DNA of 27,415 bases. Source: Candidatus Bathyarchaeota archaeon. GTDB taxonomy: Archaea; Thermoproteota; Bathyarchaeia; TCS64. Under the pieces are notes generated by a model. The model worked only from the letters and a program-made list of their open reading frames with translations. It did no database searches and was not told the origin of the DNA. The translations under genes and the position numbers were made by a program. Shown in pieces: positions 20,415 through 27,415 of the stretch (its first letter is position 1; the number at the start of each line of letters is the position of its first letter). The DNA lies in NCBI GenBank assembly GCA_026394265.1, contig JAPKYO010000044.1:1-27415 (forward strand), given 5' to 3'.

Positions 20415-22490
20415 ATGCAAGAGAAAGAAGGGGTCACGATCCGGAGGAACGTCTGCCAAGTCTGCTACTGCGACTGCGGCATGCTCACCTACATGAAAGG
20501 TGGCAGGGTCATCAAGGTTGAGGGAGACCCGGATAACCCCCACAACAGGGGTGTCCTCTGCGCGCAGGGGCGATCCGCGCGGCAGATGCTCTACAACCCC
20601 GACCGCCTCAGGTACCCCATGAAACGTGTGGGGAAGAGGGGCGGAGGGGAGTGGGAGCGAATCACGTGGGATGAGGCCCTAGACACCATAGCGGGGAAGC
20701 TACTTGAGGTCAAGAAGAAATATGGCCCTGAGGCCCTCGCCTTCGTCAAGGGCCCCACGAGGCAGATGATCGAGCAGGTCTTCCAGCGCTTCTGCTACGC
20801 CTACGGGACCCCCAACTACTCCGGAAACTGGAGCTACTGCGTCGGCCCAAAGATGATCGGGTACACCTACACCTACGGGAAGACGCCGCAGGGCATACCC
20901 TACATGCCGTGGAGCGACTTCAAGAACTCAAAGTACATAATGCTCTTCGGCACCAACCCGGCCCTCAGCTTCATCCACAGATACCCCCGGATCATGTCGG
21001 ATATCCTCGACGCGAAGGAGGCTGGGGCGAAGCTCGTAGTGGTCGACCCCCGATTCACGGAGACGGCGTCCAAGGCTGACATCTATGTCCCCATAAAGCC
21101 GGGGACGGACGCGGCGCTACTCCTCGCCATGATACGTACCATCATAAACGAGGAGCTACATGACGATGGATTCGTTAAGAAGTACACCATCGGCTTCGAG
21201 AGGCTCAGGGAGCACGTCCAACGGTACACGCCCGAGTACGCGGAGGAGATCACCGGCGTCCCCGCGTGGCGCATCGTCGAGATCGCGAGGCAGTTCGCCG
21301 CAGCTAAGCCGGCGTGCCTAGACAGGCGAGAGGGTGTCCTCCACCACACCAACTCGACGCACACCCTCCGCGCCATGGCGATCCTCCTCGCCATCACGGG
21401 GAACATCGACAAGCCCGGCACCCTCCTATTCAACCCCGGGAACAAACTCGGCAACATCACGCGGAAGGAGAGGCTCAAGTCGAAGCCAATCTGGGCGGAG
21501 AGGTTCCCGTTGGTCGAGGACGCCACCGCCATCTTCGCCGAAGCCATACTCACGGGGAAGCCACACCTAATCAAGGCGATGATGTGCACCATAGCCAACC
21601 CCATACAGGAGTATCCAAACACAACCAAGGTCCGGGAGGCCCTCGACAGCCTCGACCTCCTCGTCGTCGACGACCTGTTCATGACGGAGACGGCGAAGCT
21701 GGCGGACATCGTCCTCCCCGCCTCCACATTCTTTGAGAAGGCGGAGCTGTGCAAGACCCAGAGCCTCGCCCTCACAAAGTACTTCCAGGTCAGCCACAAG
21801 ATCATGGAGCCCCTCTTCGAGAGCCTCCCAGACTGGAAGTACATCTGCCTCCTCGCCAAGAGGATGGGGCTCGACGGCTTCGACTACGCTGACGAGGATG
21901 AGATCATAGACGAGATAATCAAGCCCTTGGGCGTCAAGGTCAGCGACCTCGGCGACTCCGGCGTCTACTCGGTGCCCTTCGAGGTCGGGCTCCTGAGGAG
22001 AAACGGCTTCAATACGCCCTCGGGGAAGATCGAGCTATACTCGGAGCAGATGACGAAGCTCGGTTACGACCCACTGCCCAGCTACGTCGAGCCACCCGAG
22101 ACCGTGAAGAGCAGACCAGACGCGGCGGAGAAGTACCCATTCACACTAATCACGGGCTCCAAGACCGCCGTCTACCACCACTCCCAGCAGAGAAACTACA
22201 CGTGGCTAAGGGAGTACGTGCCCGATCCCGTCGCGGAGATAAACGAGAGGACCGCGGCCCGCCTCGGCATCAGGGAGGGGGACGTGGTCGTCGTGGAGGG
22301 CCTCAGGGGGGAGGCGACCATGAAGGCGAAGCTCACAAACGGGATACTGGAGGATGTCGTCAGCGTCACACACGGCTGGGAGGGAAAAGCCAACATAAAC
22401 TATCTCACCGACGACACGCAGCTCGACCCCATCGCCGCCATGCCCGCCTTCAGGACCATCCTCTGCAACGTCAGGAGGGCCGAGGCATGA
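20415..22490 (+). CDS. Molybdopterin oxidoreductase, DMSO-reductase family (module 2)
   Basis: A 691-residue paralogue-like catalytic subunit. The [4Fe-4S] ligands are C14, C17, C21 and C49 (NVCQVCYCDC, GVLCAQG). The residue two after C49 is Gln51, where module 1 and most relatives have Lys. Cys142 in GNWSYCVGPK is the likely metal ligand. Cofactor blocks FGTNPALS, KLVVVDPRFTETASKAD and KPGTDAALLLAM are present, and the dinucleotide-binding end starts near FTLITGSKTAVYHHSQQRN. There is no signal peptide. Low similarity outside motifs suggests a different substrate or partner from module 1. Substrate unknown. Confidence 0.92.
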   Translation: MQEKEGVTIRRNVCQVCYCDCGMLTYMKGGRVIKVEGDPDNPHNRGVLCAQGRSARQMLYNPDRLRYPMKRVGKRGGGEWERITWDEALDTIAGKLLEVKKKYGPEALAFVKGPTRQMIEQVFQRFCYAYGTPNYSGNWSYCVGPKMIGYTYTYGKTPQGIPYMPWSDFKNSKYIMLFGTNPALSFIHRYPRIMSDILDAKEAGAKLVVVDPRFTETASKADIYVPIKPGTDAALLLAMIRTIINEELHDDGFVKKYTIGFERLREHVQRYTPEYAEEITGVPAWRIVEIARQFAAAKPACLDRREGVLHHTNSTHTLRAMAILLAITGNIDKPGTLLFNPGNKLGNITRKERLKSKPIWAERFPLVEDATAIFAEAILTGKPHLIKAMMCTIANPIQEYPNTTKVREALDSLDLLVVDDLFMTETAKLADIVLPASTFFEKAELCKTQSLALTKYFQVSHKIMEPLFESLPDWKYICLLAKRMGLDGFDYADEDEIIDEIIKPLGVKVSDLGDSGVYSVPFEVGLLRRNGFNTPSGKIELYSEQMTKLGYDPLPSYVEPPETVKSRPDAAEKYPFTLITGSKTAVYHHSQQRNYTWLREYVPDPVAEINERTAARLGIREGDVVVVEGLRGEATMKAKLTNGILEDVVSVTHGWEGKANINYLTDDTQLDPIAAMPAFRTILCNVRRAEA

Positions 22491-22882
22491 CCAAGGCTTT
22501 CCTAGTCGACCTCGACAGGTGCATCGGCTGCTACGCCTGCGAGATAGCGTGCAAGGACGAGAACGACCTCACCCCCGGCACTAGACGCGTCAAGGTAAAC
22601 GCCGTCGACGTCGGCGAGTTTAACAGGTTCTACGTCCCCGCCTTCACCCTTGATAAGAGGGGTGTGGATGGGTGCACACTCTGCCCACAGCTACAGGCAG
22701 AGGAAAGAAGACCCGCATGCGTCCACAACTGCCTAACCAACGCCCTCGTCTTCGGCGACAAATCCGAAATGGGGGAGAAAGCGAAAAGCATGCAGGGGGA
22801 GAAGCGCACCTCGGAACACAAGAGGGCAACGATCATCTACGTCTCCCGGAAGCCCCTAGGCGAGAACATCGTCCCCTGCTAA
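22487..22882 (+). CDS. Two-cluster [4Fe-4S] ferredoxin subunit (module 2)
   Basis: A 131-residue protein with C12-x2-C15-x2-C18-x3-C22 (RCIGCYACEIAC) and C63-x2-C66-x11-C78-x3-C82, plus a 50-residue basic extension. The ATG overlaps the Mo-enzyme stop as ATGA, with AGGAGG upstream. It is the electron-transfer partner of module 2 and a paralogue of the 20075-20395 protein, having the same first-cluster sequence but a longer tail. Confidence 0.9.
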   Translation: MTKAFLVDLDRCIGCYACEIACKDENDLTPGTRRVKVNAVDVGEFNRFYVPAFTLDKRGVDGCTLCPQLQAEERRPACVHNCLTNALVFGDKSEMGEKAKSMQGEKRTSEHKRATIIYVSRKPLGENIVPC

Positions 22883-22884
22883 AA

Positions 22885-22892
22885 TTTATCAG
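22885..22892 (+). promoter_or_regulatory. TATA-like element of the rubrerythrin gene
   Basis: AATTTATC lies about 38-40 nt upstream of the ATG at 22928, implying a leader of 10-15 nt. Confidence 0.35.
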
Positions 22893-22927
22893 GCAAGCCG
22901 CGGAGAAACCACCAGTGATTCTTGGAT

Positions 22928-23431
22928 ATGACAGAGTCTCTGGATAAGCTCATGGCGGCCTTCGCCGGGGAGTCGCAGGCGAACAGGAGGTACCTAGCGT
23001 TCGCGAGGAAGGCAGAGGAGGAGGGTCTCCCGCAGGTCGCGAAGCTGTTCCGCGCCGCGGCTGAGGCGGAGACGGTGCACGCCCTCAACCACCTGCGAAT
23101 CGCGGGCAAGATCGGGATGACCGTCGCCAACCTAGACGAGGCGATCAACGGCGAGACATACGAGTTCCGCCAGATGTACCCCGAGTTCATCGCCGTCGCC
23201 CAGAGGGAGAAGAACAAGCAGGCAGAGTGGAGCTTCACCGTCGCCAACCAGGTCGAGGAGGTACACGCCGGACTCTACAAGAAGGCACAAGACACACTCA
23301 AGACGAAGAAGCCGCTCTCAAACGTCGACTACTACGTCTGCAAGGTCTGCGGCAACACGATTGAGAGGCAGGCACCCGAGAAGTGTCCCATCTGCGGGGC
23401 ACCAACGGCACAGTTCCTCAGGGTAGGGTAG
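22928..23431 (+). CDS. Rubrerythrin
   Basis: A 167-residue non-haem diiron peroxidase that removes hydrogen peroxide in anaerobes. The four-helix ferritin-like domain carries Glu15 (AGESQANRRY), E48-x2-H51 (EAETVH) and E110-x2-H113 (VEEVH). The C-terminal rubredoxin domain has C138-x2-C141 and C153-x2-C156 (CKVCG, CPICG). The ATG at 22928 gives the usual family start; an in-frame TTG at 22922 is possible. It follows the Mo-enzyme modules, and oxidative protection of Fe-S enzymes is a reasonable context. Confidence 0.95.
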   Translation: MTESLDKLMAAFAGESQANRRYLAFARKAEEEGLPQVAKLFRAAAEAETVHALNHLRIAGKIGMTVANLDEAINGETYEFRQMYPEFIAVAQREKNKQAEWSFTVANQVEEVHAGLYKKAQDTLKTKKPLSNVDYYVCKVCGNTIERQAPEKCPICGAPTAQFLRVG

Positions 23432-23520
23432 CCCCTATCTAAAACACCCGTACCCACTCCCCGCTTCTCCGGGTGAATAACGCCCTATAACTCACAATCG
23501 GAGGGAATCAGGGCGAAGCC

Positions 23521-23724
23521 ATGGGCTGCATCTTCTACGACGGGGAGATATGTCTCGCCCAGCCCCGGACCATAAAGGGGATACGCCTCTTCAAGCCGAC
23601 CCCCGCCCACAGGAGGGCATTCTGCGAGACCGATAGCTACACGGTGTGCCCCAAGTACGTCGCCTACGTCGCCCACCTGAAGAAGGTGAAGGAGGAGCAG
23701 GAGAAGCTCAGCTCTGTCCCCTGA
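23521..23724 (+). CDS. Small four-cysteine protein
   Basis: A 67-residue protein with Cys at 3, 11, 35 and 43 (MGCIFYDGEIC, FCETDSYTVC) and a C-terminal charged helix (VAHLKKVKEEQEKL). The spacing could support a metal or Fe-S site. There is no recognised family. It overlaps the end of the convergent lysA by 17 nt. The gap from rubrerythrin is about 90 nt, with no obvious TATA box. Confidence 0.55.
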   Translation: MGCIFYDGEICLAQPRTIKGIRLFKPTPAHRRAFCETDSYTVCPKYVAYVAHLKKVKEEQEKLSSVP

Positions 23725-24952
23725 GCAGGTCCCCCAGGGTCTCCCGCTCCCTGATCAGTCGAGCCTCCCCCTCTCTGACCATCACCTCGGCTGGGAGGGG
23801 GCGCGAGTTGTACCTGCTCGCCATGCTGAACCCGTAGGCCCCCGCGTTCATGATGACTAGAAGGGCGCCCTCCGAGACCCGTGGCAGCCTACGGTCCCGC
23901 GCGAAGAGGTCCCCCAACTCACAGAGGGGGCCGTAGACATCGACGACCTCCCCCGGGGCGTCCATGGCGCTCGCGGCGAGGATGCCGTGATAGCTCCCAT
24001 ACATTGCGGGGCGCACGAGCGTGTTGAAACCCGCGTTCACCCCGACGAATCTCCTCGTGTGGTTGTGCTTTATGGTCGTCACCCTGGTGAGGAGGACGCC
24101 CGCCTCGGCGACGAGGAACCTCCCCGGCTCGACCCACAGCTCGGGCTCCCCCAGATCGTGCCTCTCCAGCTCCTTCCTGATGAGTGCGACGAGTTCAATG
24201 AAGAAGGCGTCGAGGTCCACCTGCTTCTCCCCCGGCTTGTAGGGGACGCCTATGCCGCCGCCGAGGTCGACGAAGTCTGGGACGACGCCCGTCTCCCTCC
24301 TGACGTGGCCCGCCACCTCAAGCAGCCTCTTCGTAGCCGGCAGATAGTCGCCGACGTCGTGGTTGCCTGAGCCTATGTGCATCTGGACGCCGAAGCGCTT
24401 GACGCCGGATCGCTTCGCCTTCGCGTAGACCGCGGTTGCGTCCTCATCCCACACCCCGAACTGGGACTCGTATCCCTGGTCCCCCGAGCCGTTCTCGGTG
24501 TTTATGCGGACCGAGATCATCTCGGGGACCTCCTGTTCGAGGAGCCTGTCGAGCTGGGACTCGGAGTCGACGTTCATCCTGACGCCTGCGTCGAGGAGGT
24601 AGAGTAGCTCGTCGAGGCCGACGCTTGTGCCCGTGAATAGTATCTGGTCGGGTTTGTATCCTGCTTGTAGGGCGGCGTGGACCTCCCCGGGGCTGACGGC
24701 GGCGACCTCCGCCCTCTCCTCCCTTAGGATGCGTAGTATGGAGAGGCTTGTGTTCGCCTTCGCGGCGTAGAGAACGCGGCTCCGGGGGTAGTGTTTGGAG
24801 AATGCCTCCTTTATGTGCCTGTACTGGTGTCTGATCTTGTTCTCGCTGTAGAGGTAGAGTGGTGTGCCGAATCTCCTAGCGGCGTCGAGTGCGGATACGC
24901 CGTCGACGTAGAGGTACCCGCCCCGGTTCTCGTATGGCCAGTTGAGAGCCAA
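23708..24952 (-). CDS. lysA: Diaminopimelate decarboxylase family (LysA-like)
   Basis: A 414-residue fold-III PLP enzyme that decarboxylates meso-diaminopimelate to lysine. The PLP lysine is Lys65 in YAAKAN. HIGSG, GGGIGVPY, EPGR and the C-E-L-G-D block near the C-terminus are all in the family order. The length is typical for LysA. The start is a TTG at 24952 with no in-frame ATG nearby. A TATA box (TTTTATAC) lies about 36 nt upstream. Related decarboxylases such as carboxynorspermidine decarboxylase are less likely because the DAP-type motifs fit well. Confidence 0.9.
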   Translation of the reverse strand: MALNWPYENRGGYLYVDGVSALDAARRFGTPLYLYSENKIRHQYRHIKEAFSKHYPRSRVLYAAKANTSLSILRILREERAEVAAVSPGEVHAALQAGYKPDQILFTGTSVGLDELLYLLDAGVRMNVDSESQLDRLLEQEVPEMISVRINTENGSGDQGYESQFGVWDEDATAVYAKAKRSGVKRFGVQMHIGSGNHDVGDYLPATKRLLEVAGHVRRETGVVPDFVDLGGGIGVPYKPGEKQVDLDAFFIELVALIRKELERHDLGEPELWVEPGRFLVAEAGVLLTRVTTIKHNHTRRFVGVNAGFNTLVRPAMYGSYHGILAASAMDAPGEVVDVYGPLCELGDLFARDRRLPRVSEGALLVIMNAGAYGFSMASRYNSRPLPAEVMVREGEARLIRERETLGDLLRGQS

Positions 24953-24983
24953 TGTTGACTACGGAAGGAACGGGAAAGGGGTT

Positions 24984-24992
24984 GTATAAAAG
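24984..24992 (-). promoter_or_regulatory. TATA box of lysA
   Basis: Minus-strand CTTTTATAC, about 36 nt upstream of the TTG at 24952, giving a leader of about 10 nt. Confidence 0.5.
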
Positions 24993-24996
24993 TGGG

Positions 24997-26253
24997 CTAC
25001 TTGATGAGGGTGCCGAGGACGTCGAACTGGACCTCGCGTGGCTCACCGAGCAGCTCGATCTTCTTCGCGAGTTTCTTGTCCTTCTTGACCGCCTCGGCGA
25101 GGCTCTCGCTTATCCAGATGTGCTCCAGCTCCTGCGTGTTCTTTATCACCATCATCCTCGCCTTCGCCCTGTCTATTGGGCCGATGACGCGTAGGGCTGT
25201 GTCTATGGCGTCCCTGTCGTTTGGGAGCCAGAGGGGCACCTTCCCCGTGGCGCATGTGCCCTGCGTGAGGCAGTTGACGTAGGTGGAGGGGTAGTCGATC
25301 TTGTCGAAGACGCGGCGCGTCGTCAGGTCGGCGAGGCCGATGCCGATGGCGTTGCCGTGTGTCTCGGGGGAGAGGTCTAGGACAACGAGCTTGTCAATCT
25401 TCGCCGCCTCCGAGTCGGACTCGCCGGGCATCCAGAAACGCCCCGTGACATTCGTGTCCATGCCTACGCCGCTGATGTTCTTACCGATCTCCTCGACGAC
25501 GAGCACGTCCAGCTCCTTGAATGGGAGGCGCGGAAGCAGTGCCTTCGCCTCCTTCAGGAGTTTCAGTTCCGCGGCCTCGAACTCCTCTGGCTCGAGGGCG
25601 ACGACCTTGCAGGTCTCGTGGCGGGCGTTCTCCAGCAGGGCGAGGCCCATGAGTATGGGCGCCTTCTCCATGATGAGGCGCGCAGCCGCAGGGAGGAGGG
25701 TGTGGTATCCCTCGTAGAGGTTGTGGTGTATCATCTCGGCCCCCTTCTGCTTGCCGAGGCCGATCGCCATCATCTTCATGAGGCCGCTCTCTATCTCCCC
25801 CTTGAAGTCGGTGTGGGGCTTTACGCGGCCCACGACTATGATGCCGTCTGCCCTGAGGGCGTTCCGGTCGACGTAGACGGGTGTGCCCTTGATCTCACCG
25901 ATCTTGTCGACCTCCATGCTGCTGACTATGGGGGCGCAGACGCTCTCCTCAGTTATTCCGAGGCTGCGTAGTGCCTCGACCTGCCCGTGGGAGGTCGCTC
26001 CGCCGTGGCTCCCCATCGCGGGGATGAGGAAAGGCTCGCCGCCCGCCGCCTTGACCTCCTCGACGACGGTCCGTAGAATCTCGGGGATGTTAGCGATGCC
26101 CCGGCTGCCAGCCGTGATCGCTATCTTCTGCCCTGTCTTTACCTTCTTCGCCAGCCCCTTCGAGTTTAGCTGGCGCCTTATCTCGGTGACATAGTCGTCG
26201 AGTCTGGGCTGATCGAATATCTGCCTGGCCTCAACCATCCTGGGGAAGCTCAT
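24997..26253 (-). CDS. LarA-like (DUF2088) protein, candidate 2-hydroxyacid racemase/epimerase
   Basis: A 418-residue member of the LarA/DUF2088 family, whose characterised members use a nickel-pincer cofactor to racemise or epimerise 2-hydroxyacids. Landmarks are MGSHGG near residue 81-86 and RVKPHTDFKGEIESGLMK near 143-160, containing a His and the Lys that would bind the pincer cofactor. IHHN follows. No LarB, LarC or LarE gene is in the window. The ATG at 26253 is used; the TTG just upstream is an alternative. It lies 25 nt after the PdxA gene on the same strand. Substrate is inferred to be a four-carbon or similar hydroxyacid. Confidence 0.8.
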   Translation of the reverse strand: MSFPRMVEARQIFDQPRLDDYVTEIRRQLNSKGLAKKVKTGQKIAITAGSRGIANIPEILRTVVEEVKAAGGEPFLIPAMGSHGGATSHGQVEALRSLGITEESVCAPIVSSMEVDKIGEIKGTPVYVDRNALRADGIIVVGRVKPHTDFKGEIESGLMKMMAIGLGKQKGAEMIHHNLYEGYHTLLPAAARLIMEKAPILMGLALLENARHETCKVVALEPEEFEAAELKLLKEAKALLPRLPFKELDVLVVEEIGKNISGVGMDTNVTGRFWMPGESDSEAAKIDKLVVLDLSPETHGNAIGIGLADLTTRRVFDKIDYPSTYVNCLTQGTCATGKVPLWLPNDRDAIDTALRVIGPIDRAKARMMVIKNTQELEHIWISESLAEAVKKDKKLAKKIELLGEPREVQFDVLGTLIK

Positions 26254-26278
26254 CAACGATCCGTAGGTTGTGCTGAGA

Positions 26279-27325
26279 TTAAGCCGTTTTCTTCCTGAGG
26301 CGGACCTCGGCCATCTGCGCCGCTACCTTTATGGCGTCTATGAGGCTCTCGGGGTTCGCGGTGCCCTCCTTGCGCCCCGCCTTGCCGTAGGCGGTTCCGT
26401 GGTCGACGCTCGTCCTGATGAAGGGGAGCCCCACGGTCATGTTGACGCCGCTCACGTCCTCCCACCTGCCCGTCTTCTCGTCGAGGCGGAAGCCCTGTAG
26501 CTTCACCGGGATGTGTCCTTGGTCGTGGTACATGGCGACTACGACGTCGTAGACCCCGCCGAGTGCCTTGGAGAAGACCGTGTCGGGTGGGACGGGGCCC
26601 TCGACGAGCATGCCCGCCTTCCTCGCCTCCGCGATGGCGGGGGAGATGACCTCGATCTCCTCCCTCCCGAAGAGGCCACCCTCCCCCGAGTGGGGGTTGA
26701 GCCCAGCAACGCCTATCCGGGGACTCTCGAAGCCGAGGCTCATCGCCGCCTCGTGCGCCACCCTGATCTTCTTGAAGACCCTGTCCTTCGTGATGAGGTC
26801 GGGGACCTCCCTGAGACTGACGTGCGTCGTGACGTGTACGACTCTGAGACCACCCGCGAGGAGCATCATGGCGTAGTCCTGTGTCTTGCCGATCTCGGCG
26901 AGCAGCTCGGTGTGTCCCGGGTACTTGTAGCCGGCCATGTGCATCGCCTCCTTGTTCAGCGGCGCCGTGACGATGCCGTCGACCTCGTCCCTCATCGCCA
27001 TCTCAGCCGCCTTGACGACGAACTCGACCGAGGCGCCCCCTGACATCGCCTGAACCTTCCCCATGACGAGGGACGAGACATCAACGTTGTCGAGGCTCAG
27101 GATGTCAATGGCACCCCGCTGGTAAAGTCCCTCGCTGGGTGACCCGACCCTGTTGATCCTCAAGCCAAGCCCCGCCACATCGACCCCCATGGCCATCGCC
27201 CCGGCGTCCCCCACGACAAGTGGGCGGCAGAGCCTGTAGACCTCCTCGAGGTTGAGAGCCTTCGCTATGATCTCGGGGCCTATGCCCGCGGCGTCTCCCA
27301 TCGTTATCGCTAGGAGGGGCTTCAC
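26279..27325 (-). CDS. pdxA: PdxA/PdxA2-family dehydrogenase
   Basis: A 348-residue NAD-dependent, metal-binding dehydrogenase and decarboxylase. The start TMGDAAGIGPEI, the metal histidines H168 (THVSLREVPDLIT), H212 (NPHSGEGG) and H267 (YHDQGHIP), and PGHTELLAE match the family. PdxA acts on 4-phosphohydroxythreonine in B6 synthesis, while PdxA2 oxidises 4-phospho-D-threonate or D-erythronate. Here a DUF1537-type kinase ends in GTGA overlap with the GTG start at 27325, which supports the PdxA2 role. A housekeeping B6 role cannot be excluded without its partner PdxJ. Confidence 0.88.
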   Translation of the reverse strand: MKPLLAITMGDAAGIGPEIIAKALNLEEVYRLCRPLVVGDAGAMAMGVDVAGLGLRINRVGSPSEGLYQRGAIDILSLDNVDVSSLVMGKVQAMSGGASVEFVVKAAEMAMRDEVDGIVTAPLNKEAMHMAGYKYPGHTELLAEIGKTQDYAMMLLAGGLRVVHVTTHVSLREVPDLITKDRVFKKIRVAHEAAMSLGFESPRIGVAGLNPHSGEGGLFGREEIEVISPAIAEARKAGMLVEGPVPPDTVFSKALGGVYDVVVAMYHDQGHIPVKLQGFRLDEKTGRWEDVSGVNMTVGLPFIRTSVDHGTAYGKAGRKEGTANPESLIDAIKVAAQMAEVRLRKKTA

Positions 27326-27415
27326 TTCGCCATCATCCTCCTCATCCGCTGCGTCGCCTGAACGAGGCTGTCCTCGACGCCGAATCCCCCAGCCTTCGTG
27401 ACGACGGGGATACCG
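27322..27415 (-). CDS. C-terminal end of a DUF1537-type (OtnK/DtnK-like) acid-sugar kinase, partial
   Basis: The last 30 residues run off the right edge, ending at the TGA at 27322-27324. The PVVTKAGGFGVEDSLVQA block resembles the conserved C-terminus (V-x-K-A-G-x-F-G) of the DUF1537/OtnK/DtnK four-carbon acid-sugar kinases, which phosphorylate D-threonate or D-erythronate. The stop overlaps the PdxA start, as in known kinase/PdxA2 pairs. With only 30 residues the call rests on this motif plus context. Confidence 0.6.
   Translation of the reverse strand, partial: GIPVVTKAGGFGVEDSLVQATQRMRRMMAK

Noticed and set aside
22202..22486. Upstream extension of the module 2 ferredoxin
   Set aside because: It overlaps the Mo-enzyme gene in another frame. 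The ATG at 22487 gives the normal ferredoxin start with Shine-Dalgarno.

Overview
The window reads as a GC-rich archaeal chromosome. It carries Cbf5 with its PUA tail, a YhbY-type RNA-binding protein, several Lrp/AsnC regulators and PH-like and zinc-ribbon proteins. Archaeal TATA boxes recur about 25-28 nt upstream of start codons that lack a Shine-Dalgarno, which indicates leaderless mRNAs. A TACK-type (Thermoproteota) archaeon fits best, but I cannot name the lineage from sequence alone. No CRISPR array, insertion sequence, rRNA gene or replication origin was seen.

Layout. 1-4.7 kb: the tail of an unknown gene, a YcaQ-type DNA glycosylase homologue, a divergent pair of paralogous membrane proteins, a PH-like protein and a small membrane protein. 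4.7-7.7 kb: cbf5, an RsmC-like methyltransferase, a tandem pair of Lrp/AsnC regulators and yhbY. 7.7-11.4 kb: tRNA-Gln(TTG) with encoded CCA, a membrane-anchored orphan, a CopZ-like [2Fe-2S] protein, an Amt ammonium transporter and a second copy of the Lrp/AsnC pair. 11.4-13.3 kb: an accessory stretch with two paralogous zinc-ribbon proteins, a coiled-coil protein, short ORFs and a 370-nt non-coding gap holding two multi-hairpin elements, the least explained sequence here. 13.3-17.9 kb: an amidohydrolase, a coiled-coil protein, three Cys-containing proteins (one a TSCPD protein) and an orphan possibly related to glycosyltransferases. 17.9-22.9 kb: two tandem modules, each a molybdopterin oxidoreductase followed by a short two-cluster ferredoxin. 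22.9-27.4 kb: rubrerythrin, a four-Cys mini-protein, lysA, then a minus-strand operon of a DUF1537-type kinase (partial), PdxA/PdxA2 and a LarA-like protein.

How the genes may work together. The Mo/W modules, rubrerythrin, the CopZ-like protein and the Cys-rich small proteins suggest an anaerobic, Fe-S-rich metabolism. Amt and the adjacent Lrp pair suggest nitrogen or amino-acid-responsive control. The kinase, PdxA and LarA-like proteins resemble a pathway that epimerises, phosphorylates and oxidatively decarboxylates a four-carbon acid sugar. These links are inferences from gene families and gene order.
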